Positions 11,712-22,948 of a stretch of DNA of 64,000 nt are shown in pieces. The DNA lies in the NCBI RefSeq assembly GCF_932294415.1, contig NC_065538.1, positions 46,290,843-46,354,842 on the forward strand. The letters are read 5' to 3'. Source of the DNA: Quercus robur (lineage: Eukaryota; Streptophyta; Magnoliopsida; Fagales; Fagaceae). Below the pieces are notes generated by a model. That model was not told where the DNA came from. It ran no database searches and saw only the letters and a list, made by a program, of their open reading frames with translations. The translations under genes were made by a program, and so were the position numbers. How positions within the stretch are numbered: position 1 is the first letter of the stretch; every line of letters begins with the position of its first letter.

Positions 11712-11898
11712 TCTGTGAGCCTAGAATTCATTTGAAGGTGAAATAGAAACTAAAAATCATTTTCGGCTTTGTAGGGGTATTTTACGATCAACGCGGAAAT
11801 TGATTTCCGTTTGACCCAATTTTCTGTGCTTACCAAACACTCAGGCTGGTGTAAAATGATTTCCTGAAATCCTTTTCAGCCAAAACAAACACAACCTA
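10847..11898. mobile_element. Possible inverted-repeat element carrying a long (CT)n tract
   Basis: The left end (TAAGGCTGCATTTGG) and the reversed right end (TTAGGTTGTGTTTGT) are imperfect inverted repeats. Next to both ends are similar GGAAAAT/TTTTCC-type blocks. The interior holds proline-rich and arginine-rich spurious ORFs and a microsatellite. It could be a non-autonomous DNA transposon; the terminal match is weak. Confidence 0.35.
11631..11708. repeat. (CT)n microsatellite
   Basis: About 39 CT units without interruption. It generates a spurious Ser-Leu ORF. Confidence 0.95.
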
Positions 11899-13790
11899 AG
11901 TGGAAAATTGACGATAAAGCCGGGCCTTGGTCCGTGGTGAACTATAGTGTGGATTGGGCTTTTGTATTTGTCCAAAAACTGGGCTTCATGAGCCTAAGGG
12001 GTGTTTGGTTTATATTTTCAAACAATAATTTTCAATTTTTAAACAACATTACATACTCACTCACATACACGTATTTTTACAAATGTTTTCAAAAAATAAT
12101 TTTCAATTTTTAAACACATGTGCATCTTTTGGAATGATTTTTCGAAATACCCTGAAAAACAGTTCCCCAAACTCCAAAGACCTAGAAAAACACCCAGAAA
12201 GAATACCAGAGAAACTTAACTGCAAAAACTGAGAGCAGAAAACAGACAGCCAAAAATATAGTGAAAACCCAGAAAAACAAACAGATCCAAAATCCCACCA
12301 CTTTAATTGTACTCAGAAACCCAAGAAAGCAGATTCAGAATCAGATTCAGAGAACAGAATAATAATAAAAAGGGGAAATTCCTTTCTCATTCCTCAAAAT
12401 AAAATCTGTGTACATGTTCATAGTTCATACATTATGTCTATGCTATATATAAACTTCTCTGTACTCTGTACACAATCTCACACACTCAGAAGTAGAAAAT
12501 TGCACAAAGACTCGATAAAACTTCAAACCCCATAACACAGAATATCCAACACGACTTTGACGCGCCAACACATAACCCACCCTCAATCTACAATCTTCAG
12601 AACTTCCATTCCTTGAATCCATTACCCACGCACCGTCTAGAGGCACTGGATCGAAGAGAGGGAGTGAGAGCCTTAAGGTTTGAAATTTTCGAATAGAGAG
12701 AGAGAGAGAGAGGGGTTTGTACTAGGATGATTGAAGAGGAAACCGCCGCCTTTGGTGGCGGTGGCGTTTAGAGTGGAGGAGCTCGACACATTTGGGTCTG
12801 GGTTTGAGCGAAATCGATAGTGGGTCGGTCAGAGAAAGAAAAGAAAGCACCACCGCCGGCGGTGGCGATGAGAGGAGGAGGCAGAGCTCGAAGCTTTCGG
12901 CCATGGAGTTTTGGAACAGAGAGAGAGGAGTTTGAGAACGTTCAAGAAGGGTTGGGGAATCGGTTTGATAAAGAAGTAGTGGCTCGGGTTAGTCTGACCC
13001 GGTTGGCTGAGAGCCATATAATAAGCCTAACCCAAAGTAAAAAGAAACAAATTCACACTCAAATAACAAGCCCAGTCCACCGAATATGTGACTTAAGCCC
13101 ATTAGCCGCCAAACTTCCAAAAGTTCACAAAGGCCCTTCAAGTCATAAAAATGTATAGTTGGTGCCAAACTTTATCAAAATAAAAATATTTTCTTTAAAA
13201 TTAATAAAATTTTTAAATGACATTATTTTCCCATTTTATTGAATTTAAGCCCTTGAGTTTCTTGTTGTTTCTTTGTCTTTTTGCATCAGAAAAATGTTTG
13301 GAGAGGGCTCACAATACTATGCAATGCTATGGAATGAGGTAAGGCTTCATTAAATTTGTCATGCAATTTGCTTTCCAAGTAAATGCAATGCAATCGCATG
13401 CTTAGTTATGCTTTCTAGTCTTGTTTTTTAGAATAAATTGTTCATATGTTCATGTATTTGACATGTCATCTCATTGGATAAATTTATGTGTTTATATAAT
13501 CACATGCTCATACATTTTCCCATGTCATTCTCTAGGGTAGATTATACAAGTTTCACATGGTCAATAATGAACCAAATGCCAAATTCTTTAGTTATCCTTT
13601 AAATGTTGAACCTTTGGATTAATTTTGAAACAATGTGCTATCTTTTGGGATCAGTGTTGTGGGTGTCTAACCAAGATTTTGAATTCTGTTAATTATGAAG
13701 ATTGTTTCAAATCGTCAATTGGAATAGAATATTTTGATAACCAATATATATCAATGCACCGATTCAGGATTACACGCTATACACACATGC
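11899..13790. other. Intergenic, no gene recognised
   Basis: The stretch contains a GC-richer segment (about 12540-12990) with short ORFs on both strands (for example 12820-13158 plus and 12722-12904 minus). It has a GAGAGA tract near 12700 and a CCGCC-rich stretch that looks like a plant 5' leader. I recognise no domain. It may be the edge of a decayed gene. The rest is AT-rich. Confidence 0.4.
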
Positions 13791-13796
13791 GCACAC

Positions 13797-14007
13797 ACAA
13801 AGTTTGGCTACAAACTTGGTTGTAGCCTAAGACTACAATTTTACTCAATATCTTTTTATTCAATGTTAATTTTGACAAATCTATCATTGGATTACATTTT
13901 CTTCTTACACCCTTTATACTTGCAAAATTTCCAAAAGATCAAAAATCAATAACTATGTCATCAATCAATTATTAAAATTACAAGTTGTTGTAGGCTTAAA
14001 TTATGCA
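13797..14007. mobile_element. Left part of a MITE family also present at 51225-51618
   Basis: It starts AAAGTTTGGCTACAAACTTGG. The following 200 bp match the copy at 51225, including the blocks TTTTGACAAAT, TTACATTTTCTTCTTA and AAAATTATGCAT. The right terminal repeat is not recognised here; the degenerate tandem repeat begins instead. Confidence 0.5.
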
Positions 14008-14930
14008 TCATCCATTTTTCACTTAATGTACACAATTTTATTACATCAATGCACTTAAATTTTTTTACGAATCTAGACAATCTGTACATCATATGTACTC
14101 AATTTATAATAGAATTTATAAAATTCTATACATTCAATTTATTCATTTTTCCCAGAATGTACACAATTCTGTGTGATTAATGCACTCAAATTTCTCTAAG
14201 AATTTAGACAATTTGTATATCAAATGTACACAATTTTTCATTGAATTTACTCAATTTTGTAGATTCATCATATCCATTTTTCACTAAATGTACATAATTT
14301 TTTAATTTACAAAATTTTGTACATGTAGTGAATCCATATTTTACAATTTTGTACAAAGAATGCATTCATTTTTTATAAGAATCCATGAAAAATTTGTACA
14401 TCAAATGTACACAATTTTTTTTTTTTTTTATTTTACTCAATTACATACATTTAAAGTATCCATTTTCACTGAATGTATACAATTCTGTACTATGAACGCT
14501 CTCAATTTTTTTTAAGAACACATCAAAAGTATACATTTTTTAATTGAATCTATATTTTTAATGGATCCATTTTTTACTGAATGTACACAATGTTCTACAC
14601 AAACGCACTTCAATTTTTTTAAGAATCTAGAAAATCTGTATATCAATTGTACACATTTTTGTTGTTGAATCTACACAATTCTGTATGATGAACCCACTCA
14701 AATTTTTCTTAGATTCTAGAAAATCTATACTATTTTTTGTTTAATTTACAAAATTTTGTACATTCAACCTATCCATTTTTCGTTGAATGTTCACAATTCT
14801 GTTACATCAATGCACTTAAATTTTTTCTAAGAATCTAAAGAATCTGTACATGAAATGTACAATTTTTTTTGATGATTTTACACTATTCTTTACAGTCAAC
14901 ATATCCATTTTCCACCAAATGTACATAGCT
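14000..14930. repeat. Degenerate AT-rich tandem repeat (satellite-like)
   Basis: At least eight diverged units start near 14008, 14143, 14269, 14330, 14458, 14567, 14768 and 14906. Each opens with TCCATTTTTCAC-like sequence and contains TGTACACAATT, GCACTCAAATTTTT and AAGAATCTAGA words. Spacing varies from about 60 to 200 bp, mostly 110-140. No coding capacity. Confidence 0.75.
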
Positions 14931-15877
14931 TGGATGTTCATGTTCATATGCTTGAATGCTCACATGATTTGGATGCTCACATGTTGGATTGATGCTCCTG
15001 TGATCTATGTCCATAATGTTTGGGTGATTAATTTTCGACACTTCTCCCTTTGTTTGTTTGCCTCTTTGTTCGTTTCTTGCTTATTTAGATTCTAGGGTTA
15101 GGATGTGTGTACATGCGTAAGGACCTACCTAGTAAACTCCATTTAAGTAATCTAGTAATACAAATGAGGGCCACTTCTAGCTACGCAGCTGGGGGCTTAA
15201 CCCCATCCTGCGATCATACCTTAACTCTAAACTCAATTGTGTAAACCTTCATCATGGAGTTATTAAATGTTACCTGAACCTATAATCAGACGACGACTCC
15301 TTCCATGCCTCTATTTCAAAGGCATTTGCATACTCACGGGCTTGTTGCCGATTATGAACTCAAATTGTCGTGAGGGAGAACAAGCAAAATACATACCCCA
15401 CCTACACGACAGGGGGAGCTGAAAGGTAGAAAAAGGGAGTGTGGCCTACAGCACTTATAGTGACCACTCCACTGAAAATAGTGAGTTAGACTTTAGTTAT
15501 TGCTGGATTATAGATAAATGGAACTTTACTTAGTCGGGTCACCATGCACACATGTGCACCCATTTCTATGTAATCCTTTTATTTATTTATTTATTTATGG
15601 GAAAAGGACTTGCAAACCTGTGATACATTAAGTCCCCACTTCAAAAACACACACCTTATAAAAAAGAAAAAGAACTCAACATTGTGAATATCGAGTTCCA
15701 GTCAAAACTCGACATCAGCAATGTCAAGTTCTAAAAGAATGGTATTTTATTAGATAGTTAGAAAAAATGGCTAATTGGCTACATTGTTTAAAAATGAAGA
15801 TTATTATGCCATTTTTTCCAATAAATTGTAAAAAAGTAAAGATGTGATTTTTGTATGTTATTTTTACATCTGTGACC
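14931..15877. other. Intergenic, no gene recognised
   Basis: Mixed sequence with a (TTTA)n run near 15585-15598. No domain, RNA gene or clear element ends were recognised. Confidence 0.45.
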
Positions 15878-16025
15878 TGTGATACCCTAATTTGATTGAT
15901 TATGTGATGTGTGTATGTGTGGGTGTGTGATGAGTCCCACATCGGGTATTTATTGGGTTGAACAGGGCTTTATTAATAACTACAAAGAGTCTCAATTGTG
16001 ACTAGTCTTTTTGAGGTATAGCGCA
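15878..16025 (+). mobile_element. TRIM-like LTR, left part, split by element A
   Basis: It starts TGTGATACCC and contains the promoter-like block CCCACATCGGGTATTTA. It is cut at GCGCA by element A and resumes at 24057 after the duplicated GCGCA. The family is described at 24057-24531. Confidence 0.75.
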
Positions 16026-17133
16026 TGTAAGGTTGAATTTATTCAACCATCTAATTGGCTTTATTCCGTGCCAAATTTGCTTGTAATTCAGCATTTAGTA
16101 ACCCTGTATTTAGGTGGGTTTGTTGTAAGGGTAGTGAGTGAGATAGAGTGAAGTTTGCTCAAGAGTGTGCAAGAAAACAGAGACTCGCGGCTGGGACTCG
16201 CGGGTGACTCGCGGCTGCAAGCCGCCAGAAGCAGCACACGTGCCAAGCATGCTGGAAGATGAACAGTCATGCTAGCTGGAGCACTACAGGACAAAACAGG
16301 ACAACTGGCCATACGGTTAACTCGTGACTGGATCTCGCGACTTAGTCAAGCCGCGAGGTCAAGCCGCGAGCTACCCCTGTTTTGTAAAACCTGACGTTTC
16401 ACATTCCTCTCCCACTCCAGTATAAATACCCCTTTTACCCACGATTGAAAGAGAGCTTCCAGAGTGAATTTTGAGAGAGAAACCCTAAAGAAAAACCAGA
16501 TTGTTTCACCCACAATCTCTACCTTAGAGTCTCTTCAAATTCCTCAACTCTCTTCCTCTCCATTGTCAAATCCTTGAGAGGCATTATACCAAACCTGGTT
16601 CTCACCATCATCATCACTGTGAGACAGTTGTTTGGATTTCTGGAAAGCAGTTAGGAAGGAACCAATCTTCATTGGTTGATGCTACGGTCTAGTAGCGGAA
16701 TCCGGGAAGCTAGAAAAGAAAAAGGTTCGACGCAACCTCGTTGGAGCAAGAAGCTTGGAGGGCTTAGGTGCACTGGGTAGATTAGGCTTGGAGGGTCTAT
16801 TGCTGTCCTTGTATCCCAACTGTATTTTCTAGTGGATTGATTACCGCTTGGAGGGCGACGGAGAGGTTTTTCGCCGAGGACTTCGGTTTCCTCTTCGATA
16901 ACACATCGCGTGTTGTCTTTGTGTTTGCATCTTCCTTCCTCTCTATCTTTGCCTTTTTATTATCTGCTGTGGTTTTATTTTGTTATGGCTTAGATAGTCT
17001 TTAACCAATTTCATATTATAGCATGTGTTAAGTTTCCGCATACTAGTTGTTTGACATATTGCTTGTATTGGTTAAGTTGTAATTTGGGGGTCTAAACGTT
17101 CAAAGGTGTTTTATACACGTTTTTGAACTTTCA
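16026..17133 (+). repeat. 5' LTR of element A
   Basis: TGTAAGG...CTTTCA, 1108 bp. U3 carries a dense block of CTCGCGG/GCCGCGAG words (16185-16370), then TATAAATA at 16421. The primer binding site follows 2 nt after the end. Confidence 0.92.
16421..16428 (+). promoter_or_regulatory. TATA box of element A 5' LTR
   Basis: TATAAATA lies about 395 bp into the LTR, just downstream of the TCGCGA-type block. The same box is kept in the LTRs of B and C and the 3' LTR of D. Confidence 0.7.
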
Positions 17134-17135
17134 AT

Positions 17136-17147
17136 TGGTATCAGAGC
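17136..17147 (+). other. Primer binding site of element A
   Basis: TGGTATCAGAGC, complementary to the 3' end of initiator methionine tRNA as in most plant Copia elements, 2 nt after the 5' LTR. Confidence 0.9.
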
Positions 17148-17202
17148 GGGTACACTGCTATTGGTTTCATTACCATTGTGTGATCCTTGACTCCCTTTTG
17201 AG

Positions 17203-19173
17203 ATGGAAAAGTCTCAATCCCTAAATGCACCTCCATATTTTGATGGTAGTAATTATGCTTTTTGGAAGGTTCGTATGAGAGCATTTCTATGTTCTATTGA
17301 TGAATCTGTTTGGGATGCTGTTGAGATTGGTTGGACCAAACCTGAGGCAGCCAAATCCACATGGGATAAGGCAGCACTTGCTGCATCTAATGCTAACAGT
17401 AAAGCACTCAATGCTTTTTTCTGTGGTGTGTCTCCAGATGAATTTCACAGGATTTCTCACATTACCATTGCCAAAGAAGCATGGGAGATTCTTGAAACCA
17501 CTTATGAAGGCACGAAGAAAGTGAAAGACACCAAGTTACAAATGCTGACCACTCGGTTTGAGGAGCTCAAAATGGGCGAGGATGAGTCTTTTGACTCTTT
17601 CTATAGGAAGCTAAATGAGGTGGTTGTCAGTAAGTTCAACTTGGGGGAGAAAACGGAGGACTCAAAGATTGTAAGGAAGATCCTTCGATCATTGCCGGAA
17701 AGTTTTCGTGCTAAAGTGACAGCAATTGAAGAGAGCAAGGATCTTGATGACATCAAAGTATAGGGGCTGGTTGGTTCTCTGCAGACTTATGAGATGTCGC
17801 TGCCCAATCAACGGAAGAGTAAATCCCTTACTCTAAAGACCATTAATGAGAAGGTGGAAGATCAAGACTCATCGGGAGAAGATGTGGTTGACAAAGATGT
17901 AGCTTACCTTGTCAAAAATTTCAGAAAGTTCTTGAAATTCAAAAATAATGGCAAATTTGATGATAAAAGAAAATTCCAAAGTTCTGGAAGGGAGAAGAGG
18001 GATTTCAAAAAGAAAGATGGAAAAGAATCCCAACCCACACAAGGTGTCACTTGTTTCGAATGTAACGGGCATGGACACTTTAAGAAGGAATTTCCGAATT
18101 ATTTGAAATCGAAAGGCAAAGTGTATGCCACGACCTTGAGTGACTCGGATTCGTCTGACTCAGAATCTGAAGAGAGCTGTGATGGAGAGGGGAACTATTC
18201 AGCTTTTATGACTATTGCTCATGTTGAGTCTTCGGATGAGTTGAATCTGCTTGTACGAGACCTTGGAGAACATAGTGATGATGAATCACTGGGAATTGTT
18301 GAAGAATCAGATGCTGAAGAAGATGAAAGCACAGCAAATCTTCAAGAGAATTATAACTCACTCTTGGAGAAGTCGGGTGAGTACACACGGGTGGCCAAGG
18401 CTGCTGTGAGAAAAATGAAGAAGGCTGAGGAGGACTACAAAAGTCTCCTAATTCGATATAGGGAGGCCAAATGTGAGATAGAAACACTGAATGGTGAGTT
18501 GTCCGAAGCTTACACAAAAGTGAGATTTCTTGAGAATGAGGTTGTGCAAGCGAATGCTAAAATAGAGAGGGTCACCATCAAGAAGCTAGATGATGTTATA
18601 TCATCTCAAAAGAGCTTTTCAGACAAATCCGGATTGGGATATACCGGAGGAAGTAGTTCATCTGGAAATGTCACTAAAGAAGTGAAGTTTGTAAAGGCCA
18701 AAGATCCAGTTGTAGCTGACCTTACTGATGAGAAGCTCAAGGTGGAGGAGAAGAAGAATGTGGTGAACCAACGGATGCTGAATCCCCGTAATCAGTCTGT
18801 GGGCAGGTCTGAATCTCGTGCCAAGTCACGTCCACGACCACAAAGAGGTCCTAGAGGAACTTATGTGTGCCATTATTGCGGACTTCAAGGGCATACTCGA
18901 CCAAATTGCCAAAAGCTGAGAGCAAAGAACAATGCAACTCCTCAAAGGTCAGGAGGACCCAGAAATGATAGGAGAATTTGGGCAGGTGATCAATCTAGAG
19001 ATCAAAATGGAGATCCCGGAATGATGAACGTGATGAAGATGATTGGTGCATTCACCAACTGCTTGGAAAGCTTCTCACGAAGGTTTGAAAGCCCTAACTC
19101 CCGTACCCAATCCTATAAGGAAATCACCCCAAACGCAAGTGACGTGTGGGTGAAAAAGGGTACTCATGCATAA
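17203..19173 (+). pseudogene. gag of element A, one internal stop
   Basis: A single frame of 656 residues apart from a TAG at 17761-17763, where element B reads CAG (Gln). Residues 1-190 are a Copia-type capsid region (SLNAPPYFDGSNYAFWKVRM, then a UBN2-like ISHI..AKEAWEILETTYEG block). A CCHC knuckle at 284-297 has its last Cys changed to Phe. A long coiled coil spans about 375-470. A second, intact knuckle (CHYCGLQGHTRPNC) lies at 556-569. The protein ends VWVKKGTHA, followed by TAA. Long gag, coiled coil and a late second knuckle fit the Sirevirus lineage. The role would be to form the particle and bind RNA. With the stop and the damaged knuckle this copy is probably non-functional unless the TAG is read through. 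Confidence 0.88.
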
Positions 19174-20190
19174 GCATTACAACATGTTCATGCATTAATA
19201 CTTCCTATGCTTTGCGACAATGTTTGTTTGGCTTGCTTGCTGTTTTTGATGTTGGTTGTTTGCTTGTCTACTTGTGAATTTTTTTATTTTGTTTTATCAA
19301 TCTTTCTGTTTCTTGTGTCAAAAATCCAAAAAAAAGAAAAAAAATTAGAAAATCAAAAAGCTTGATTAACTTTGTTGAGTCTTGTCTCAAAACTTGTTTT
19401 GCCTTGTACCTTTGTGCTAATGGCTTTGTGCATTTTCGAGCATTGCTTGTTTTCATGCACTTATATCACTGTGGGAAAAATCTTGAATCTATGTGATTGT
19501 TGTAAATAGATCTTTAAACTTGTCATGAATGATTAGTGAATGGTTATGTTGATCTTGAGACATGCATAGACTTGTGTCTATATATCTTCCCACTTTTTAT
19601 TTTTGTTTTGCTAAAAAGAGCTCACCAAATGTAAATCTCCAAATGAAAGAGATATTGAGCTGCAAAAGCCTGTCGCACATTCTAGTATTTGACTAGGAAA
19701 AAGGGTAAGCGACCTTATATTAAAGTGAATGTTTATTCAAAAAGCCAAAGGCTTGTTCATTAAGTGAAATGTCATATGTCACTCTCACAATGAGAGATGA
19801 TTGCCTCAAAAGATCAAAAAGATCAAATGTTATGAATAAAAGTGGAGTAAAATGTAAAGCTCCAAGTCATGTTATCAAGTTTTGTGGGAGGTCATATATA
19901 CATATTTCTATAATTGAGATAGGTCACATGATCTAGTGCTAATTGTGTATGCTTTGGTTGAATTGATCATTGAAGCTTCACATTAGACAAAGGACTATCT
20001 CATTGTTGATATCCACACACAACACACAAGTTTATGTTCAATAAATGCCATATTTATTTGTGTGATTGTACTTGATGAAATGTGTTTTCACATGCTCAAT
20101 CTTTGTTAATTCAAGCACAAAAAGATTTTTGAGTGTTTTAGGTGTTTTTGGAAAGTGTTTTGTTTGAAAAATCTGAAAATTTCAAAAATC
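19174..20190 (+). other. Untranslated middle region of element A
   Basis: About 1 kb where pol would be expected. No ORF with recognisable protease, integrase or polymerase motifs. C (about 4350-5400), D (45068-46150) and part of B (60700-60980) are similar. It appears to be conserved non-coding sequence of the family. Confidence 0.7.
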
Positions 20191-20199
20191 CAGTTTTGC

Positions 20200-20470
20200 C
20201 CTGTTTTGGCGGCTCAGTCGCGGGTATGTCAAGTCGCGAGCCTCAGTCGCATCTTCGCTGGTCATTTTTGGCGACTTGTTCGCGAGTGGAAGGTCTAGTC
20301 GCGAGGTTCTCTAAGAGATTTTCGCGGCTCAGCTCGCGACTCACTCGTGGGTAGACCTTCCAGTCGCGAAAAACACTTAGAAAAATTTTTCAAACTTTTG
20401 TCCTTGAGTGTTTTGGCGGCTTGATCTGGCGACTTTTTGGCGACTCGTTTCAGTCGCGAAAATCGCGTGT
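20200..20470 (+). promoter_or_regulatory. TCGCGA-rich cluster upstream of the accessory gene (element A)
   Basis: Ten or so copies of TCGCGA, TCGCGG and CCGCGA-like words within 270 bp of AT-rich DNA. The LTR U3 uses the same words. It is followed by a T/A-rich stretch (TTTTTAAAATTTTT near 20491), a leader and a splice donor at 20629. A possible internal promoter. Confidence 0.42.
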
Positions 20471-20628
20471 TTTGGATATACAGGGGCAGTTTTTAAAATT
20501 TTTATTTTCCCTCAATCCTTTTGTGACTGTTCATTGTCTTTCTCATCTGCTCTTACACATTGACACCGTGCCTCCATTTTCGATCTCCATTATTTGCCTC
20601 TTTTCAGCTCAAAATCGTCGACTAACAG

Positions 20629-20630
20629 GT
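20629..20630 (+). other. Probable splice donor in the accessory leader of element A
   Basis: AACAG|GTATGG matches the donors of B and C in position and sequence. The acceptor next to the start codon in B and C is not conserved here. A weak alternative, AATTTAG, ends at 21071. Confidence 0.45.
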
Positions 20631-21121
20631 ATGGTTTTCTGTCCTGCACTCTATTTTACTTGTTGTTATGGTTTTCCCTCTGGTTTATTCACATTTGATT
20701 GTGATTTTGTGATGGGTTTTTAGCTCAACTATCACTCTTTGTCCGTGCTCAGCTTGGATGCTTGTGTTTCTGTTTTTGAGCTAGTTTGTTTTGGTGGTTG
20801 TGTTCTTCATCATGTGCTTAGCTAGGGTTAGCTATTTTTGTCTGATCTGCTGTTGATGTCGTGTTTCACTGATCCTGTGGGGTATCATGTTGATGTGTTG
20901 TTGAATGTGGATCCTTTTTCAGCTGATTATGTGGTTCTATTTGAACTCCCTATACTGTGTAGTTCATTTTGGGCCATTTGTGTCCCTCATTGCTCTTTTC
21001 TGACCATTCTCATCCAGCTATTAGGGTTTCTTCATTGTCCCTAAAATTTCACTAACCCATTGCTAATTTAGTCTGTTGGATTGTGTTCTGTCATTTCCCT
21101 TGTTCATAATGCAAACTGGTC

Positions 21122-22033
21122 ATGTCACCATTCAAGAAAGCTATTGTGAAAGGAGGTAGTTCCAAAGGGAAGGAACCAGTAATTGATGTTGATGATTACC
21201 CACCTCAACCAAAAGGGACTCGCTCTTCATCAAAGAGATTCGATCCCAACAAGTTCAGATCATATGCAGCCTATCAGTCTTATGAGAATTTCTTTCTACA
21301 TGCCACACCACTACTAGAAAGAGCTTTGGATCAGTCCTCACTTCATGACACTGACATTCCGAAATGGTTTGCTCACAAGGATTGGAATTATCTTCTCTCT
21401 GATCCGGATGATGTGTATGAAGAGTTGGTAAAAGAATTTTATGCTAACGCAATTGTGGAAGGAGATGAACTTAAGTGCTGGGTTCGGAAAAAGAGCTTTT
21501 CTGTCTCTCCTACATATCTAGCAGAAATTCTTCACATCAACAGACCCATTTTCCGACATTCACCGGTTTATGATGATCTCTGTCCAGATGAGGAGCTTCT
21601 CAAAGAAAGTCTTGGTCAAGACTTGGAGTTCTCACCCAATGGCAAATCCATCAGTGTTTCCTCTCTTTCTCCAAAATTGAGAGTGCTTACAATTGTGATG
21701 TTTCACAATTTGTACCCCTTATTAAGCACTGGGTATATGAACCTCGGACGTGCTTTGTTTCTTCATGATCTGATCTCTGATGTGGAAATAGACATCTGTG
21801 CTCATATCTTTCATGTTCTGCGCAAAACGGTTCTTCGAAATGAGTCTCGGATATGCGTTCCTTTCTGCAGTCTCATTTCACGGATCTTGAAGCTCAAGGG
21901 AATTTATCCAACGGCTGATGAATCTCCTATCTCCAAACCAAGTCCAATCAACATGCGTACATTCAATGCAAGCATTGGACATAGTCGGAAGAGAGCCAAA
22001 CCAGAAACTTCTGCATCTCACAGTGACTCTTAG
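21122..22033 (+). CDS. Accessory protein of element A, Transposase_32-like, with premature stop
   Basis: 303 residues. The N-terminus is basic (KKAIVKGGSSKGKEP), then come an RSYAAYQSYENFF segment, KDWNYLL, a LAEILHINRP block and the family block NLGRALFLHDLISDVEIDIC. These align with the B and C proteins, but at clearly lower identity than the LTRs or gag do. The reading frame continues past the TAG at 22031 to 22214-22216, with another stop (TAA) at 22184. The read-through part matches the C-terminal coiled coil of B. The first stop is therefore a mutation of a longer protein of about 364 residues. Function is unknown; no envelope-type signal peptide or anchor is seen. Confidence 0.7.
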   Translation: MSPFKKAIVKGGSSKGKEPVIDVDDYPPQPKGTRSSSKRFDPNKFRSYAAYQSYENFFLHATPLLERALDQSSLHDTDIPKWFAHKDWNYLLSDPDDVYEELVKEFYANAIVEGDELKCWVRKKSFSVSPTYLAEILHINRPIFRHSPVYDDLCPDEELLKESLGQDLEFSPNGKSISVSSLSPKLRVLTIVMFHNLYPLLSTGYMNLGRALFLHDLISDVEIDICAHIFHVLRKTVLRNESRICVPFCSLISRILKLKGIYPTADESPISKPSPINMRTFNASIGHSRKRAKPETSASHSDS

Positions 22034-22229
22034 TTCAACACTCTCTCCCTAGATGAGAAACTTGATCGCATTGTATCCTCTGTCCACGAGTTGAATACAA
22101 AGATGTCTGGACTCACAGCTTCTCTACACCATCAAAGCACTCGATGGGATATGAAGTTTACTTCTCTTCAAACTCAATTGGATTAAATTCAGAGAAAGCT
22201 GGAAGAGGATGACTAGCCTATTCCATGAC

Positions 22230-22307
22230 AAAAAGGGGGAGTGATAGGCTATCATGATCAGAGGGGGAGAATATTATCAGAGGGGGAGAATATTACTTAA
22301 GGGGGAG
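22230..22307 (+). other. Cluster of four extra polypurine tracts in element A
   Basis: AAAAAGGGGGAG, GAGGGGGAGA (twice) and AAGGGGGAG within 80 bp, directly after the accessory gene and 0.64 kb before the true PPT. B, C and D have similar clusters. Confidence 0.6.
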
Positions 22308-22936
22308 TGTCTTTGCATTCTTCTTCTGTTTCATTTTTTTTCTTTAAGTTGATATATTGTGTTTTGTAAACTGTTATTCAGGATGTTTTTGTATTTGTAC
22401 CCATGTGCTTTTGTAAGCTTTTAGGGTTAATGGTTTATGCATAGTTTGTAGGCTTTGTGGTATGTACCTTGCTTAATGCAGCCTTTATGCTATGTTGAAA
22501 TCAGTACTCTAATCTAAATGTTCTGCATTTTGGTTTATGTACTGTCACTCTTGTGCCCTTGTAGGATTGTTCCTAGATGCATATGCCTTGTGTGTTATGC
22601 ATTGGTTGAGTGTTGAGCATACAAGTGTCTTGCCTTGTGCTTGTTAACTTGTATGTCCTTGTGTTCATTCCAAGTGTGAATGAGCACTGTGATCATCAAG
22701 TCATGGTTTGTTTATTAACTCCATCTTTGCTTGATCACATATTGCCTGTTTCATATGCATTTATAATTTTCTGCTTACAATGATCATGGTGTATTGTTGT
22801 GTTTCAGGACTATTATGTTCATATGATTCAAGTGCTTCACAGTTTCTAGAGTTAGGTGTGAGTGAGTTTTGTTCAACTGTTCCCAACTCACATGTTAAGT
22901 CTAGAGTCTGTTTTAGGGTTTTGTCACGGAATAGCC

Positions 22937-22948
22937 AAAGGGGGAGAT
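22937..22948 (+). other. Polypurine tract of element A
   Basis: AAAGGGGGAGAT immediately before the 3' LTR, preceded by GGAATAGCC. Confidence 0.88.

Noticed and set aside
11494..11718. ORF with a Ser-Leu repeat tail
   Set aside because: The tail is the translation of a (CT)n microsatellite; the rest has no recognisable domain.
12820..13158. 112-residue plus-strand ORF in a GC-richer patch
   Set aside because: No domain, no splice context and a competing ORF on the other strand. It may be a decayed leader, so it is only mentioned as intergenic.
16185..16370. CGCG words as calmodulin-binding CAMTA sites
   Set aside because: The CAMTA consensus needs A, C or G before and C, G or T after CGCG. 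Most words here are TCGCGG, CCGCGA or TCGCGA, which do not fit.
17136..17147. Sequence complementary to initiator tRNA read as a tRNA gene
   Set aside because: Only the 12 nt primer binding site is present; no tRNA body follows.
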